Shown: in pieces, positions 1-6,800 of the stretch
How the letters are laid out: every line of letters starts with the position of its first letter
Numbering within the stretch: position 1 is the first letter of the stretch
NCBI GenBank assembly: GCA_036268355.1
Contig: DATAUG010000261.1
Coordinates: 1 to 64,000 of the forward strand
Length of the DNA stretch: 64,000 nt
DNA from: DASQPJ01 sp036268355
GTDB taxonomy: Bacteria; Actinomycetota; Actinomycetes; Sporichthyales; Sporichthyaceae
Reading direction: 5' to 3'
Position numbers and translations under genes: made by a program
Notes under the pieces: generated by a model
The model's database searches: none
Told to the model about the DNA's origin: nothing
The model's input: the letters and a program-made list of their open reading frames with translations, nothing else

Positions 1-393
1 TCGGCCCAGCTGCCGGGCGTGGGCACGACGATCGGTCAGGTCGCCTCGCAGCAGATCTCGTTGACCGCCCGGGGCACCGCCGCCGACCTCCGGAACTTCA
101 TCGCCAACCTCGAGCAGCTGCCGCGCGCGTTCGAGATCACCACGGTGAACCTGACCCAACCGGTTCCCGCCACGGCCACCCCCGCGGTGTCCACCACCGG
201 AGGGACCACGACCACCACAACCGTCCCGGCCGTTCCGCCTGCTCCGGATGCCAACTTCGACACCGCCAACATCAGCGGGCAGATGTTCCTGATGCCCACG
301 CTCAACAATCCGGCGCCCGCCGGCACGACCGCGGCGACCGGCGGTTCAGCCGCCGCAGGCACCGGGAGCGCGGCGCCGACCACCGCGCGATGA
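1..393 (+). CDS. PilO-like type IV pilus assembly protein, C-terminal part
   Basis: The frame is open from base 1 with no start codon that must be used, so the gene begins upstream of the window. The visible 130 residues contain a segment (about residues 7-55) that reads like the periplasmic ferredoxin-like fold of PilO: a short strand, then GTAADLRNFIANLEQLPRAF, then a strand. This fold belongs to the inner-membrane alignment complex (PilM-N-O) of type IV pili. It is followed by a low-complexity Thr/Ala/Pro-rich tail. The TGA stop (391-393) overlaps an ATG at 390 (ATGA). The prepilin peptidase downstream supports the pilus assignment. The family call is from pattern recognition only. Confidence 0.6.
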   Translation, partial: SAQLPGVGTTIGQVASQQISLTARGTAADLRNFIANLEQLPRAFEITTVNLTQPVPATATPAVSTTGGTTTTTTVPAVPPAPDANFDTANISGQMFLMPTLNNPAPAGTTAATGGSAAAGTGSAAPTTAR

Positions 394-470
394 CCGTCGC
401 GTTGGGCGTATTGGGTATGCCGGCCCTGCTGATCGGTTCGTTCCTCCGCGCGACGACCAGCCCGCGATGA
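390..470 (+). pseudogene. Duplicated, out-of-frame 5' end of the prepilin peptidase gene
   Basis: A 26-codon reading frame (ATG at 390, TGA at 468-470) begins MTVALGVLG and contains LLIGSFL, the same as the first residues of the prepilin peptidase that starts 77 bases later. Bases 390-446 repeat 467-514 with one 9-base insertion and few substitutions. Because 77 is not a multiple of 3, the copy ends in its own stop. It overlaps both neighbours by ATGA (390-393 and 467-470), so it may act as a translational coupling leader between the pilO-like gene and the peptidase. It is most likely a remnant of a short tandem duplication. Confidence 0.75.
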
Positions 471-1237
471 CCGTCGCGTTGGGCGTGTTGGGGCTGCTGA
501 TCGGTTCGTTCCTCAATGTCGTCGTCCACCGGGTGCCGCGCGGCATCTCGGTCGTCGGCGGTCGGTCGGCCTGTCCGCGGTGCGCCGCGACGATCCGCCC
601 GCGCGACAACGTCCCGGTGATCTCGTGGCTGCTGTTGGGTGGGAAGTGCCGCGACTGCGCGGTGCCGATCTCGATCCGCTACCCCCTGGTGGAACTGGCC
701 ACGGGGGGGCTGTTCGCAGTCCTCGGAATGCGGTTCGGGCTCGATCCGGTGTTGCCTGCGCTGCTGGTACTGGCTGCCGCGGGCGTGGCGCTGACGTTGA
801 TCGACCTGGACACCGGCCGGTTGCCGTTCGCGATAACGGTTCCGACGCTGGGCGCCGTGGCGGGGCTGCTGGTGGTGGCCGGCTCGGTTCGTGGCTGGTC
901 GTCGTCGGGTGTGGCGCTGCTCTCGGTCGGCGTCTGGTGCGCCGTGTACGGCGGGCTGTGGCTCGGCACCGCCGGACGTGGGATGGGTCTGGGCGATGTC
1001 GTTCTAGCGCCCAGCCTCGGCCTCGTGCTGGGCTGGCTCGGTTGGGGACCCAGCCTGATCGGGCTGTTGGCCGGGTTCGGCGTCGGTGCGCTGGTGGGTG
1101 TGGCGCTCATCGCGGCCGGGCGGGCACAGCGGCGCAGCGCGGTTCCGTTCGGTCCCTTCATGCTCGCCGGGGCGGCGTTCGGGATCTTCGCCGGCTCCGA
1201 CCTCTGGAGCGCTTACCTACGGGTCGTTGGCGTCTGA
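467..1237 (+). CDS. Prepilin peptidase / type IV leader peptidase (PilD family)
   Basis: A polytopic inner-membrane aspartyl protease that cleaves, and in many members N-methylates, type IV prepilins. The 256-residue product has the N-terminal GSFLNVVVHR motif, a zinc-type tetracysteine site in the cytosolic loop (C36, C39, C61, C64), and the two catalytic aspartates: D113/D115 in IDLDTGRLP and D177 in the GMGLGDVVL signature. Several hydrophobic segments follow. The length fits full-length PilD with the Cys domain and therefore probable methyltransferase activity. The start ATG overlaps the stop of the duplicated mini-ORF (ATGA), so translation is probably coupled to the pilus operon upstream. 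Confidence 0.92.
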   Translation: MTVALGVLGLLIGSFLNVVVHRVPRGISVVGGRSACPRCAATIRPRDNVPVISWLLLGGKCRDCAVPISIRYPLVELATGGLFAVLGMRFGLDPVLPALLVLAAAGVALTLIDLDTGRLPFAITVPTLGAVAGLLVVAGSVRGWSSSGVALLSVGVWCAVYGGLWLGTAGRGMGLGDVVLAPSLGLVLGWLGWGPSLIGLLAGFGVGALVGVALIAAGRAQRRSAVPFGPFMLAGAAFGIFAGSDLWSAYLRVVGV

Positions 1238-1345
1238 GGCTGGTTTGTTCATCGGAGGTTTGTGGTTGGGCCGCCTACCGGTTACGTAGCCTTCGGTGCA
1301 AGCGTGGCGGACCGACCGCTGCCAGTGCGCCGATGGAGGTCCGCC

Positions 1346-1699
1346 GTGGAGATCACTGGGCTGTTCGCGAACGCCAAGGTGACGATCGAACTCGCGCCGG
1401 GAGATGTTCTGTTCCGCGTGAACGATCCGGCGACGGCGATGTTCGGGGTGATCTCCGGTGAGATCGAACTGCGCAAGGGCGACCGGCGGGTCACGACCGT
1501 CGGCCCGAACGGGGTGTTCGGTGAGCTTGCGCTGGTGGACAGCTCCCCGCGCAGTCTCGACGCGGTGGCGACCCAGGACACGGTGCTGGCCTCGATCGAC
1601 CGCCGCCTGTTCCTGTTCCTGATCACCGAGACGCCGATGTTCGCGCTGCAGGTGATGACCTCGATGGCCAATCGCTTGCGGGAGTTGACGCCCGCCTAG
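1346..1699 (+). CDS. Single-domain cyclic nucleotide-binding (CNMP) protein
   Basis: A 117-residue protein made almost entirely of one cyclic-nucleotide-binding beta-roll, with PGDVLFRVNDPA, GEIELRKGDRR and GVFGELALVDSSPRSLDAVA; the last matches the phosphate-binding cassette with its FGELAL...R pattern. There is no DNA-binding helix-turn-helix, so it is not a complete Crp regulator. It may be a stand-alone sensor or partner protein. I chose GTG 1346 because GGAGGT (1335-1340) precedes it at proper spacing; the frame is open further upstream to 1262 but without a ribosome site. It converges with the sigma factor gene, leaving 16 bases between the stops. Confidence 0.8.
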   Translation: MEITGLFANAKVTIELAPGDVLFRVNDPATAMFGVISGEIELRKGDRRVTTVGPNGVFGELALVDSSPRSLDAVATQDTVLASIDRRLFLFLITETPMFALQVMTSMANRLRELTPA

Positions 1700-1715
1700 C
1701 CCGCCTGCCCGCTGA

Positions 1716-2447
1716 TCACGCCGCCGATTCGGCGACGGTCTGTGCCTTGATCAGCGTCCGCAGCGACAGCACGACGCGGGTGTGCAGTTGGCTGACACGC
1801 GACTCGGTCACGCCCAGCACCCGACCGATCTCGGCGAGGGTGAAGCCCTCGTAGTAGTAGAGGGCCACGATCACCTGGTCGCGCTCCCGGAGCTGCCGGA
1901 CGTGGCGCAGCAGCACCGCGCGCACCGCGTCGTCCTCCAGCGCATCGCCGGGCGCCGGCGACTCGTCGACCACCACGAGGTCCTCGGTCGCCGAGATCGA
2001 GGTGTAGGAGACCTTGGCGTACAGGTCGCGCAGTTCGGCAGCGGTGACGCCGAGTTCGGCGGCCACCTCGTCCTCGGTCGGCATGCGGTCCAGGCGGGCC
2101 TGCAGGGTCAGGTGTGCTTTCTCGATCGCGCGCACCTTGTCGCGCACCGAGCGGGGAACCCAGTCCGCGGTACGCAGGGCGTCGATCATCGCGCCTTTGA
2201 TCCGGGGCACCGCGTACGTCTGGAAGGCCAGGCCGCGGTCGATGTCGAACTTGTCGATCGCGTCCATCAGCCCGAAGACCCCGTCGGAGACCAGGTCGTT
2301 CGGGTCGACGCTGCTCGGCAGGCCGGACCGGACCCGGCCCGCCACGTACTTGACCAGCGGCGCGTACTGCATCACCAGCCGGTTCCGCAGCTCTGGGGAC
2401 CGGGTTGCCCGGTACTCGCGCCAAAGTTCGCCGACCTCGACCGACAC
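1716..2447 (-). CDS. whiG: WhiG/FliA-family RNA polymerase sigma factor
   Basis: A group 3 (sigma-28-like) sigma factor of 243 residues. Region 2 is seen in LVKYVAGRVRSGLP and DLVSDGVFGLMDAIDKFD (core binding, -10 recognition), then region 3 (MPTEDEVAAELGV), and region 4 with the ALYYYEGFTLAEIGRVLGV helix-turn-helix that reads the -35 box. The closest known type is Streptomyces WhiG, which starts sporulation of aerial hyphae, and motile actinobacteria use the same family for flagellar genes. The start GTG 2447 has GGAGG four bases upstream. The frame runs on to 3356 but that extension crosses other genes and has no family similarity. A perfect 8+1+8 palindrome lies upstream at 2488-2504. The gene symbol is by resemblance; the native target genes are unknown. 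Confidence 0.85.
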   Translation of the reverse strand: MSVEVGELWREYRATRSPELRNRLVMQYAPLVKYVAGRVRSGLPSSVDPNDLVSDGVFGLMDAIDKFDIDRGLAFQTYAVPRIKGAMIDALRTADWVPRSVRDKVRAIEKAHLTLQARLDRMPTEDEVAAELGVTAAELRDLYAKVSYTSISATEDLVVVDESPAPGDALEDDAVRAVLLRHVRQLRERDQVIVALYYYEGFTLAEIGRVLGVTESRVSQLHTRVVLSLRTLIKAQTVAESAA

Positions 2448-2806
2448 GATGCCTCCGCCTGAATCCCGACCGCAGTGGCGCAATTGCCGGCTGAAGTTCA
2501 GCCGCAGTGCCCATGCCGGACTGAATTTGACTATAGGCAGCGGCCCGATCACGCTCCGTGGGAACTCAGCAAGGTGGAGGCTTCGGCGCGAAACACGGAC
2601 CGTTCGGCTGAGGACTTGATGGATCGATCGCCCGAGCGCGGGCGGCAACTTCGGACCGATCCGACGAAACCCGGGGTGCGGCCGTTGCGTCTTAGGGCGA
2701 AGGGGCCGCACCCGGCCTTTCCGCGCCGTGAACACGTTGGCCCGTGATCTTCCGGATTGACCCGAACCGCCCAATCCGCACCCGACGATCGAACAAGAGG
2801 AATACC
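2448..2806. other. 359-base gene-free stretch upstream of the sigma factor
   Basis: No convincing gene. It holds the upstream region of the minus-strand sigma factor and of the plus-strand small protein at 2807. Two structures are visible: the palindrome CGGCTGAA-G-TTCAGCCG at 2488-2504, 41 bases from the sigma start, and a GGGTGCGGCC/GGCCGCACCC stem (2674-2683 with 2704-2713) followed by CCTTTCC, which could be a terminator or a leader hairpin for the small protein. Longer open frames here have no codon pattern or motif that supports them. Confidence 0.5.
2488..2504. promoter_or_regulatory. Perfect palindrome upstream of the WhiG-like gene
   Basis: CGGCTGAA-G-TTCAGCCG is a perfect 8-bp inverted repeat around one base, placed 41 bases before the GTG start of the sigma factor. 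Size and position suit an operator for a dimeric regulator. The identity of any binding protein is unknown. Confidence 0.35.
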
Positions 2807-3013
2807 GTGAGCGCCATGTTGACTGAATCGTCCCCGATCTACGACGTCCTCGTTGGCGAGCTGGGCAACCCTGTCCCCGCCACCCCGATGGACTGCTCGT
2901 ACCAGGCGGCGCTCGCGCAGGCCGCCGCCGTGCCTGCGGCCGCGCCCGTGAGCCTGCCGGTGAAGCGTCCGGCTCCGAAGTCCGTCGCCCCCAAGCAGAT
3001 GGCCGCCAGCTGA
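2807..3013 (+). CDS. Small hypothetical protein (68 residues)
   Basis: Not recognised. The product starts VSAMLTESSPIYDVLVGELG and continues with a Pro/Ala/Lys-rich tail that looks disordered, with no membrane segment. GTG 2807 is chosen because AAGAGGA (2795-2801) precedes it at good spacing; an ATG nine bases later is an alternative. Third-position GC is high, as in neighbouring real genes, and a strong hairpin follows at 3097-3129, which together suggest an expressed small gene rather than chance. Confidence 0.5.
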   Translation: MSAMLTESSPIYDVLVGELGNPVPATPMDCSYQAALAQAAAVPAAAPVSLPVKRPAPKSVAPKQMAAS

Positions 3014-3096
3014 CCCTCGCCTCGCCCGAGCCCTCGCTCGGTCGCCGCGCCCGCACGCCTCCGGCAGCTACGTCTGGCAAATCCGAGACGCTCGTC

Positions 3097-3129
3097 CGCC
3101 GCGCCGTCCGCCCGCTGGACGGCGCGGCG
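3097..3129 (+). terminator. Strong GC hairpin after the small protein gene
   Basis: A perfect 13-bp stem, CGCCGCGCCGTCC (3097-3109) paired with 3117-3129, closes a 7-base loop. It lies 84 bases after the small protein stop and before the citrate synthase promoter region. There is no U-run, as is common for actinobacterial terminators. Confidence 0.65.
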
Positions 3130-3300
3130 TCGTGCTGTGCAGGTGTCCATTCCCATAGCCCAGCCCGAGTTGTCCGCAACTGACCGGTACGGGAGACTTG
3201 GGCGAGATTCAACAAGTGGACGCAACGTTGCCGTGCTGCGGCCGATCGCCGCTGCACCGCCTGGAAGCGCAACACCGCGCGTTTCCCGGGAGGGGACACC

Positions 3301-4659
3301 ATGAGCGAGGCCACACCCGCCGGTAGCGACACGCTCACCGTCATCGACAACCGCACCGGTCACACCTACGAGATCCCGATCGAGCAAGGCGCCATCCGCG
3401 CCGCGCATCTACGACAGATCAAGGTCGATTCCGAGGATTCCGGGCTGCTCTCGTACGACCCGGCCTTCACCGCGACCGCGAGTTGCCACTCCGCGATCAC
3501 CTACATCGACGGCGACGCCGGGATCCTGCGCTACCGCGGCTACCCGATCGACCAGTTGGCCGAGCGCAGCAGCTTCCTGGAGGTCGCCTACCTGCTGATG
3601 AACGGCGAACTGCCGAGCAGCGACCAGCTGAGCGAGTTCACCACGACGATCACGCATCACACGTTCGTGCACCAGAACGTCAAGAAGTTCATCGAGGGCT
3701 TCCACCACGACGCGCACCCGATGGGGATCCTGGTCGGCACCGTGGGCGCGCTGTCGACGTTCTACCCCGAGGCCAAGAACTTCACCGACCCGGTGAACCG
3801 GCGCCTGCAGATGGCCCGGCTGATCGCGAAGATGCCCACGTTGGCGGCTTACGCCTCCCGGCACTCGCGTGGCCTGCCGTACTGGTACCCGGACAACGAC
3901 CTGTCCTACACGGGCAACTTCCTGAATCTCATGTGGCGGATGTCCGGGCCCAAGTACGACCCGGACCCGATCCTCGAGCACGCCCTCGACGTCCTGTTCG
4001 TGCTGCACGCCGACCATGAGCAGAACTGTTCGACCAATGCGATGCGGGCGGTCGGCTCCTCGCACGTCGACCCCTACTCGGCGGCCGCGGCGGCCGTCGC
4101 CGCGCTCTACGGCCCGTTGCACGGCGGGGCGAACGAGCAGGTGCTGCGGATGCTGCGCGAGATCGGCAACGTCAAGAACGTGCCCAGCTACGTCGAGCGC
4201 GCCCGGAAGGGCGAGTTCCGGCTGATGGGCTTCGGGCACCGGGTGTACAAGAACTACGACCCACGTGCCCGGGTGGTCCGCCAGGTCGCCGAAGAGGTCT
4301 TCAAGGTGACCGGCCTGAACCCGTTGCTCGAGGTGGCAGTCGAGCTCGAGCGGATCGCGCTGGAGGACGAGTACTTCATCGCGAAGAAGTTGTATCCGAA
4401 CGTCGATTTCTACACCGGGATCATCTACGAGGCGATGGGCTTCCCGGCCGAGATGTTCACGGCGTTGTTCGCGATCGGCCGCATGCCCGGCTGGCTGTCG
4501 CAGTGGGAGGAGATGCTGCTCGACCCGGAGCAGAAGATCGCCCGGCCGCGCCAGTTGTACATCGGCCCAGAGGAACGTGACTACGTGCCGATCGGGACGC
4601 GTGACCAGTTCTCGCACAACCTGTTCTCGCCGCCGAACAAGCCGATCGTGGGCGATTGA
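3301..4659 (+). CDS. gltA: Citrate synthase (type II)
   Basis: Condenses oxaloacetate with acetyl-CoA to form citrate, the entry step of the TCA cycle, in the cytosol. The 452-residue length suits the hexameric type II enzyme. The catalytic triad is visible: H274 in GPLHGGANE, H313 in FGHRVYK and D369 in NVDFYTGIIY, with the LHADHEQNCSTN signature before it. The ATG has GGGAGGGG just upstream (about 3288-3296). It stands alone between a hairpin and a bidirectional terminator, so it is probably monocistronic. Confidence in the family is very high; the family also contains 2-methylcitrate synthases, but this sequence looks like the main GltA. Confidence 0.95.
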   Translation: MSEATPAGSDTLTVIDNRTGHTYEIPIEQGAIRAAHLRQIKVDSEDSGLLSYDPAFTATASCHSAITYIDGDAGILRYRGYPIDQLAERSSFLEVAYLLMNGELPSSDQLSEFTTTITHHTFVHQNVKKFIEGFHHDAHPMGILVGTVGALSTFYPEAKNFTDPVNRRLQMARLIAKMPTLAAYASRHSRGLPYWYPDNDLSYTGNFLNLMWRMSGPKYDPDPILEHALDVLFVLHADHEQNCSTNAMRAVGSSHVDPYSAAAAAVAALYGPLHGGANEQVLRMLREIGNVKNVPSYVERARKGEFRLMGFGHRVYKNYDPRARVVRQVAEEVFKVTGLNPLLEVAVELERIALEDEYFIAKKLYPNVDFYTGIIYEAMGFPAEMFTALFAIGRMPGWLSQWEEMLLDPEQKIARPRQLYIGPEERDYVPIGTRDQFSHNLFSPPNKPIVGD

Positions 4660-4734
4660 TTCCCTCGCCGGCGGCGAGGGAGTCACCATGCCCGATAGCC
4701 GGGCCGACCCGCGATCGATCGGATCCGGAGGACA

Positions 4735-4770
4735 CCGAAGGGCTCCCCGCCTCGGCGGGGAGCCCTTCGG
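4735..4770. terminator. Bidirectional terminator between gltA and the convergent gene
   Basis: A perfect 17-bp inverted repeat (4735-4751 with 4754-4770) with only two bases at its centre. It sits between two convergent genes, 75 bases after gltA and 17 bases after the stop of the minus-strand gene, so it can serve both. Confidence 0.85.
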
Positions 4771-4787
4771 GGGTGTTGGTGGGTCGG

Positions 4788-5237
4788 CTACTTGACGCCC
4801 AGCGTCACGTTGCCCTTCTTGTCGATCTTGGTGACGGTCACGGTGTACTTGCCGACCTTGCCGGACTTCCCGTCGGCGATCGTGGCCTGGTCCTTGCCGA
4901 TCTTGACTTCGGCGTCCTTCGCGGTCTCCTTGACCAGCGTGACGCTCGCGCCGCCGATCTTGGCGGACTTGCCGACGGCCAACGTCGCGGACGTGGCGGC
5001 CGCGCTGGTGGTCGCCGCAGCCGCTGCTGCCGGTGCAGCAGCCGCAGCCGCAGCCGGTGCGGCAGCGGCGCCTGCTGAGGAATCTAGGACCCCGGCGTTG
5101 GTGTCCGTGGCTGTGGACTCGGCCACGCTGCTGGCGTCCGCGATGCTGCCGTTGGTGAAGCTGCCGGCCATCAGGAAGATCGCGCCTGCGCCCATGATGA
5201 TCGGGAGCAGCGGGTTGGAGGCGAGGGAAGTCTGCAT
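4788..5237 (-). CDS. Ala-rich membrane-anchored or exported protein, unknown function
   Basis: Not recognised. About 149 residues: a hydrophobic N-terminal segment (LLPIIMGAGAIFLMAG), then a long Ala/Ser/Thr low-complexity linker, then a small Lys/Gly-rich all-beta C-terminal domain with short repeats (VGKSAKIGGASVTL, IADGKSGKVGKYTVTVTKI). This is a tether plus small beta domain displayed outside the membrane. ATG 5237 is preferred because it sits right before the hydrophobic segment; the frame is open to 5291. No clear ribosome site is seen at either start. Confidence 0.55.
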   Translation of the reverse strand: MQTSLASNPLLPIIMGAGAIFLMAGSFTNGSIADASSVAESTATDTNAGVLDSSAGAAAAPAAAAAAAPAAAAAATTSAAATSATLAVGKSAKIGGASVTLVKETAKDAEVKIGKDQATIADGKSGKVGKYTVTVTKIDKKGNVTLGVK

Positions 5238-5303
5238 AACAGGGATAGTAGGGCAAGTCCGGCGCTCGTTGAATGGCAACTGCGCCATCAACTATGTGAA
5301 AAT

Positions 5304-5328
5304 CCCACGTTCTAGCGTGTCACGTGGG
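5304..5328 (-). terminator. Short inverted repeat after the acyltransferase operon
   Basis: CCCACGT (5304-5310) pairs with ACGTGGG (5322-5328) around an 11-base loop, 12 bases beyond the stop of the last gene of the lipid operon. It is a weak terminator candidate. Confidence 0.35.
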
Positions 5329-5339
5329 GTGAAAGAGCA

Positions 5340-6800
5340 CTATGTGGTACGAGATGTGTCCGCCTGTGCCTGCGCCCGCGTTCGGGCCACTGCCGCGTCC
5401 CAGTCGTCCAGGGTCTCGACGTACAGCCGGCGCACTTGCGCCACCTGTTGGTTGAGCTCGCGCAGCGTCCAGTCGGTCGTGTTGATCGGCGGCGCCACGA
5501 GAACCTCCAGCCGGCCCGACCGGATCGAGTTCGAGCCCCGCCACATCAGCTCGCCGGAGTTTCGGATGATGACCGGGACGATCGGCACGCCGCCCTGCAT
5601 GGACAGGTGGAAGGCGCCCTTCTTGAACTCCCCGACCCGAGCGGTGAGCGACCGGGTGCCTTCCGGGGCGATGAGGATCGAGTAACCGTCGGCCAGGCGG
5701 TCCAGCGCAGGTTGCAGCGCCGCCTTCGCCGCCCGCGAGTCGGTGCGGTCGACCAGGGCCGCGTTCATCAGCCAGGCCATCTGGCCGATCAGCGGCATCC
5801 GCTCGACCTCCTTCTTGCCGATCGGCGTGATGTCGCGCTGGACCACCTTGAAGACCGCCAACGGGTCGAGCAGGCTCTGGTGGTTGAAGATGAACACGGC
5901 CGGGCGATGGGTCCAGGCGTGCTGCCCGCCGATCACGTCGACCTCGACCCCGGCCAGCCCCAGCATCAGGTCGCCGCCGAAGGTGACCAGCGTGTTCGCG
6001 GTGACCCGGCGGCTGCGGTTGAGCAGGCCGAGCCCGGCGGCCAGGACCCCCGAGGTCGCCAGGCCGCCGTAGGCGAGGACCGTGCGCGGCATGTCCAGCG
6101 CCGACGCCGGGGTACGGGGGACGAATTGCTCCACGCGCCAGCCGCGCACCGCCGCGATCGTGGCCAGCTCCGGCTCGGGATTCACCGGCCGCGGGTTGCC
6201 CACCGTCGAGAGGAACTCCACGTCCTCGTCGCCGTTCGCGTAGGCGTAGCTGGCGTCCAGGTCGATGTCGTGCTCCCGGGCGAACGCCTGGACCGCCAGG
6301 GCCTTCGGCTTGCCCCACAGCATCTCCCCGTCGACCTCGCCGGTGCACCGGCCGTCGGCGTCCCAGGCGAGCTTGGTGCAGATGATGTGTTCGATGCCGA
6401 TCTCGGCGGCCAGGGCGTCGATCTGGAACGGCAGGGCCGAGGACGCGATCGCCACCAGATGGCCCTGCCGCTGGTGGGCGGTGATCCGGTCCAGCGCGTC
6501 CGCGAACAGGTGCCCGCCGAGGGTGGACCGGGTGAACTTCGCGCCCATCTCGTCGAGTTCCTCCGCGGTCTTCCCGCGGAAGATCGCCAGGCCGGCGCGC
6601 ATGAAGTCCTCGACCTGCGCATGCCCGGTCCGGGTGCCCAACCCGGTCAGCACCAGCTTGGCCGTGTCGAGCGGGCTGATCTTCCGGTGCTTGATCCGGT
6701 CCTTGATCAGGGCCAACGCCGAGTAACCGTCGACGATTGTGCCGTCGAAGTCGAAGAACGCGGCGACCTTTCCCTCGGTCGAGTCCTGCGTCTCGTTCAC
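5340..6800 (-). CDS. HAD-IB hydrolase fused to 1-acylglycerol-3-phosphate acyltransferase (PlsC-like)
   Basis: A 486-residue two-domain protein. Residues 1-220 form a HAD-IB phosphatase domain (DFDGTIVDG with D17/D19, later GDEDVEF). Residues about 290-450 form the lysophosphatidate acyltransferase domain, with the NHQSLLD block (306-312, H-X4-D catalytic pair) and EGTRS (380-384). The acyltransferase makes phosphatidate; the HAD half could in principle act as a phosphatase in the same pathway, but that is inference. The same fusion is annotated as PlsC (Rv2483c) in M. tuberculosis. GTG 6800 has AGGAG seven bases upstream and overlaps the upstream stop (GTGA), so it is coupled to the preceding acyltransferase gene. 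Confidence 0.88.
   Translation of the reverse strand: MNETQDSTEGKVAAFFDFDGTIVDGYSALALIKDRIKHRKISPLDTAKLVLTGLGTRTGHAQVEDFMRAGLAIFRGKTAEELDEMGAKFTRSTLGGHLFADALDRITAHQRQGHLVAIASSALPFQIDALAAEIGIEHIICTKLAWDADGRCTGEVDGEMLWGKPKALAVQAFAREHDIDLDASYAYANGDEDVEFLSTVGNPRPVNPEPELATIAAVRGWRVEQFVPRTPASALDMPRTVLAYGGLATSGVLAAGLGLLNRSRRVTANTLVTFGGDLMLGLAGVEVDVIGGQHAWTHRPAVFIFNHQSLLDPLAVFKVVQRDITPIGKKEVERMPLIGQMAWLMNAALVDRTDSRAAKAALQPALDRLADGYSILIAPEGTRSLTARVGEFKKGAFHLSMQGGVPIVPVIIRNSGELMWRGSNSIRSGRLEVLVAPPINTTDWTLRELNQQVAQVRRLYVETLDDWDAAVARTRAQAQADTSRTT

Noticed and set aside
2448..3356. 300-residue N-terminal extension of the sigma factor frame
   Set aside because: No family similarity, it overlaps the small gene and the gltA start, and GTG 2447 has a good ribosome site.
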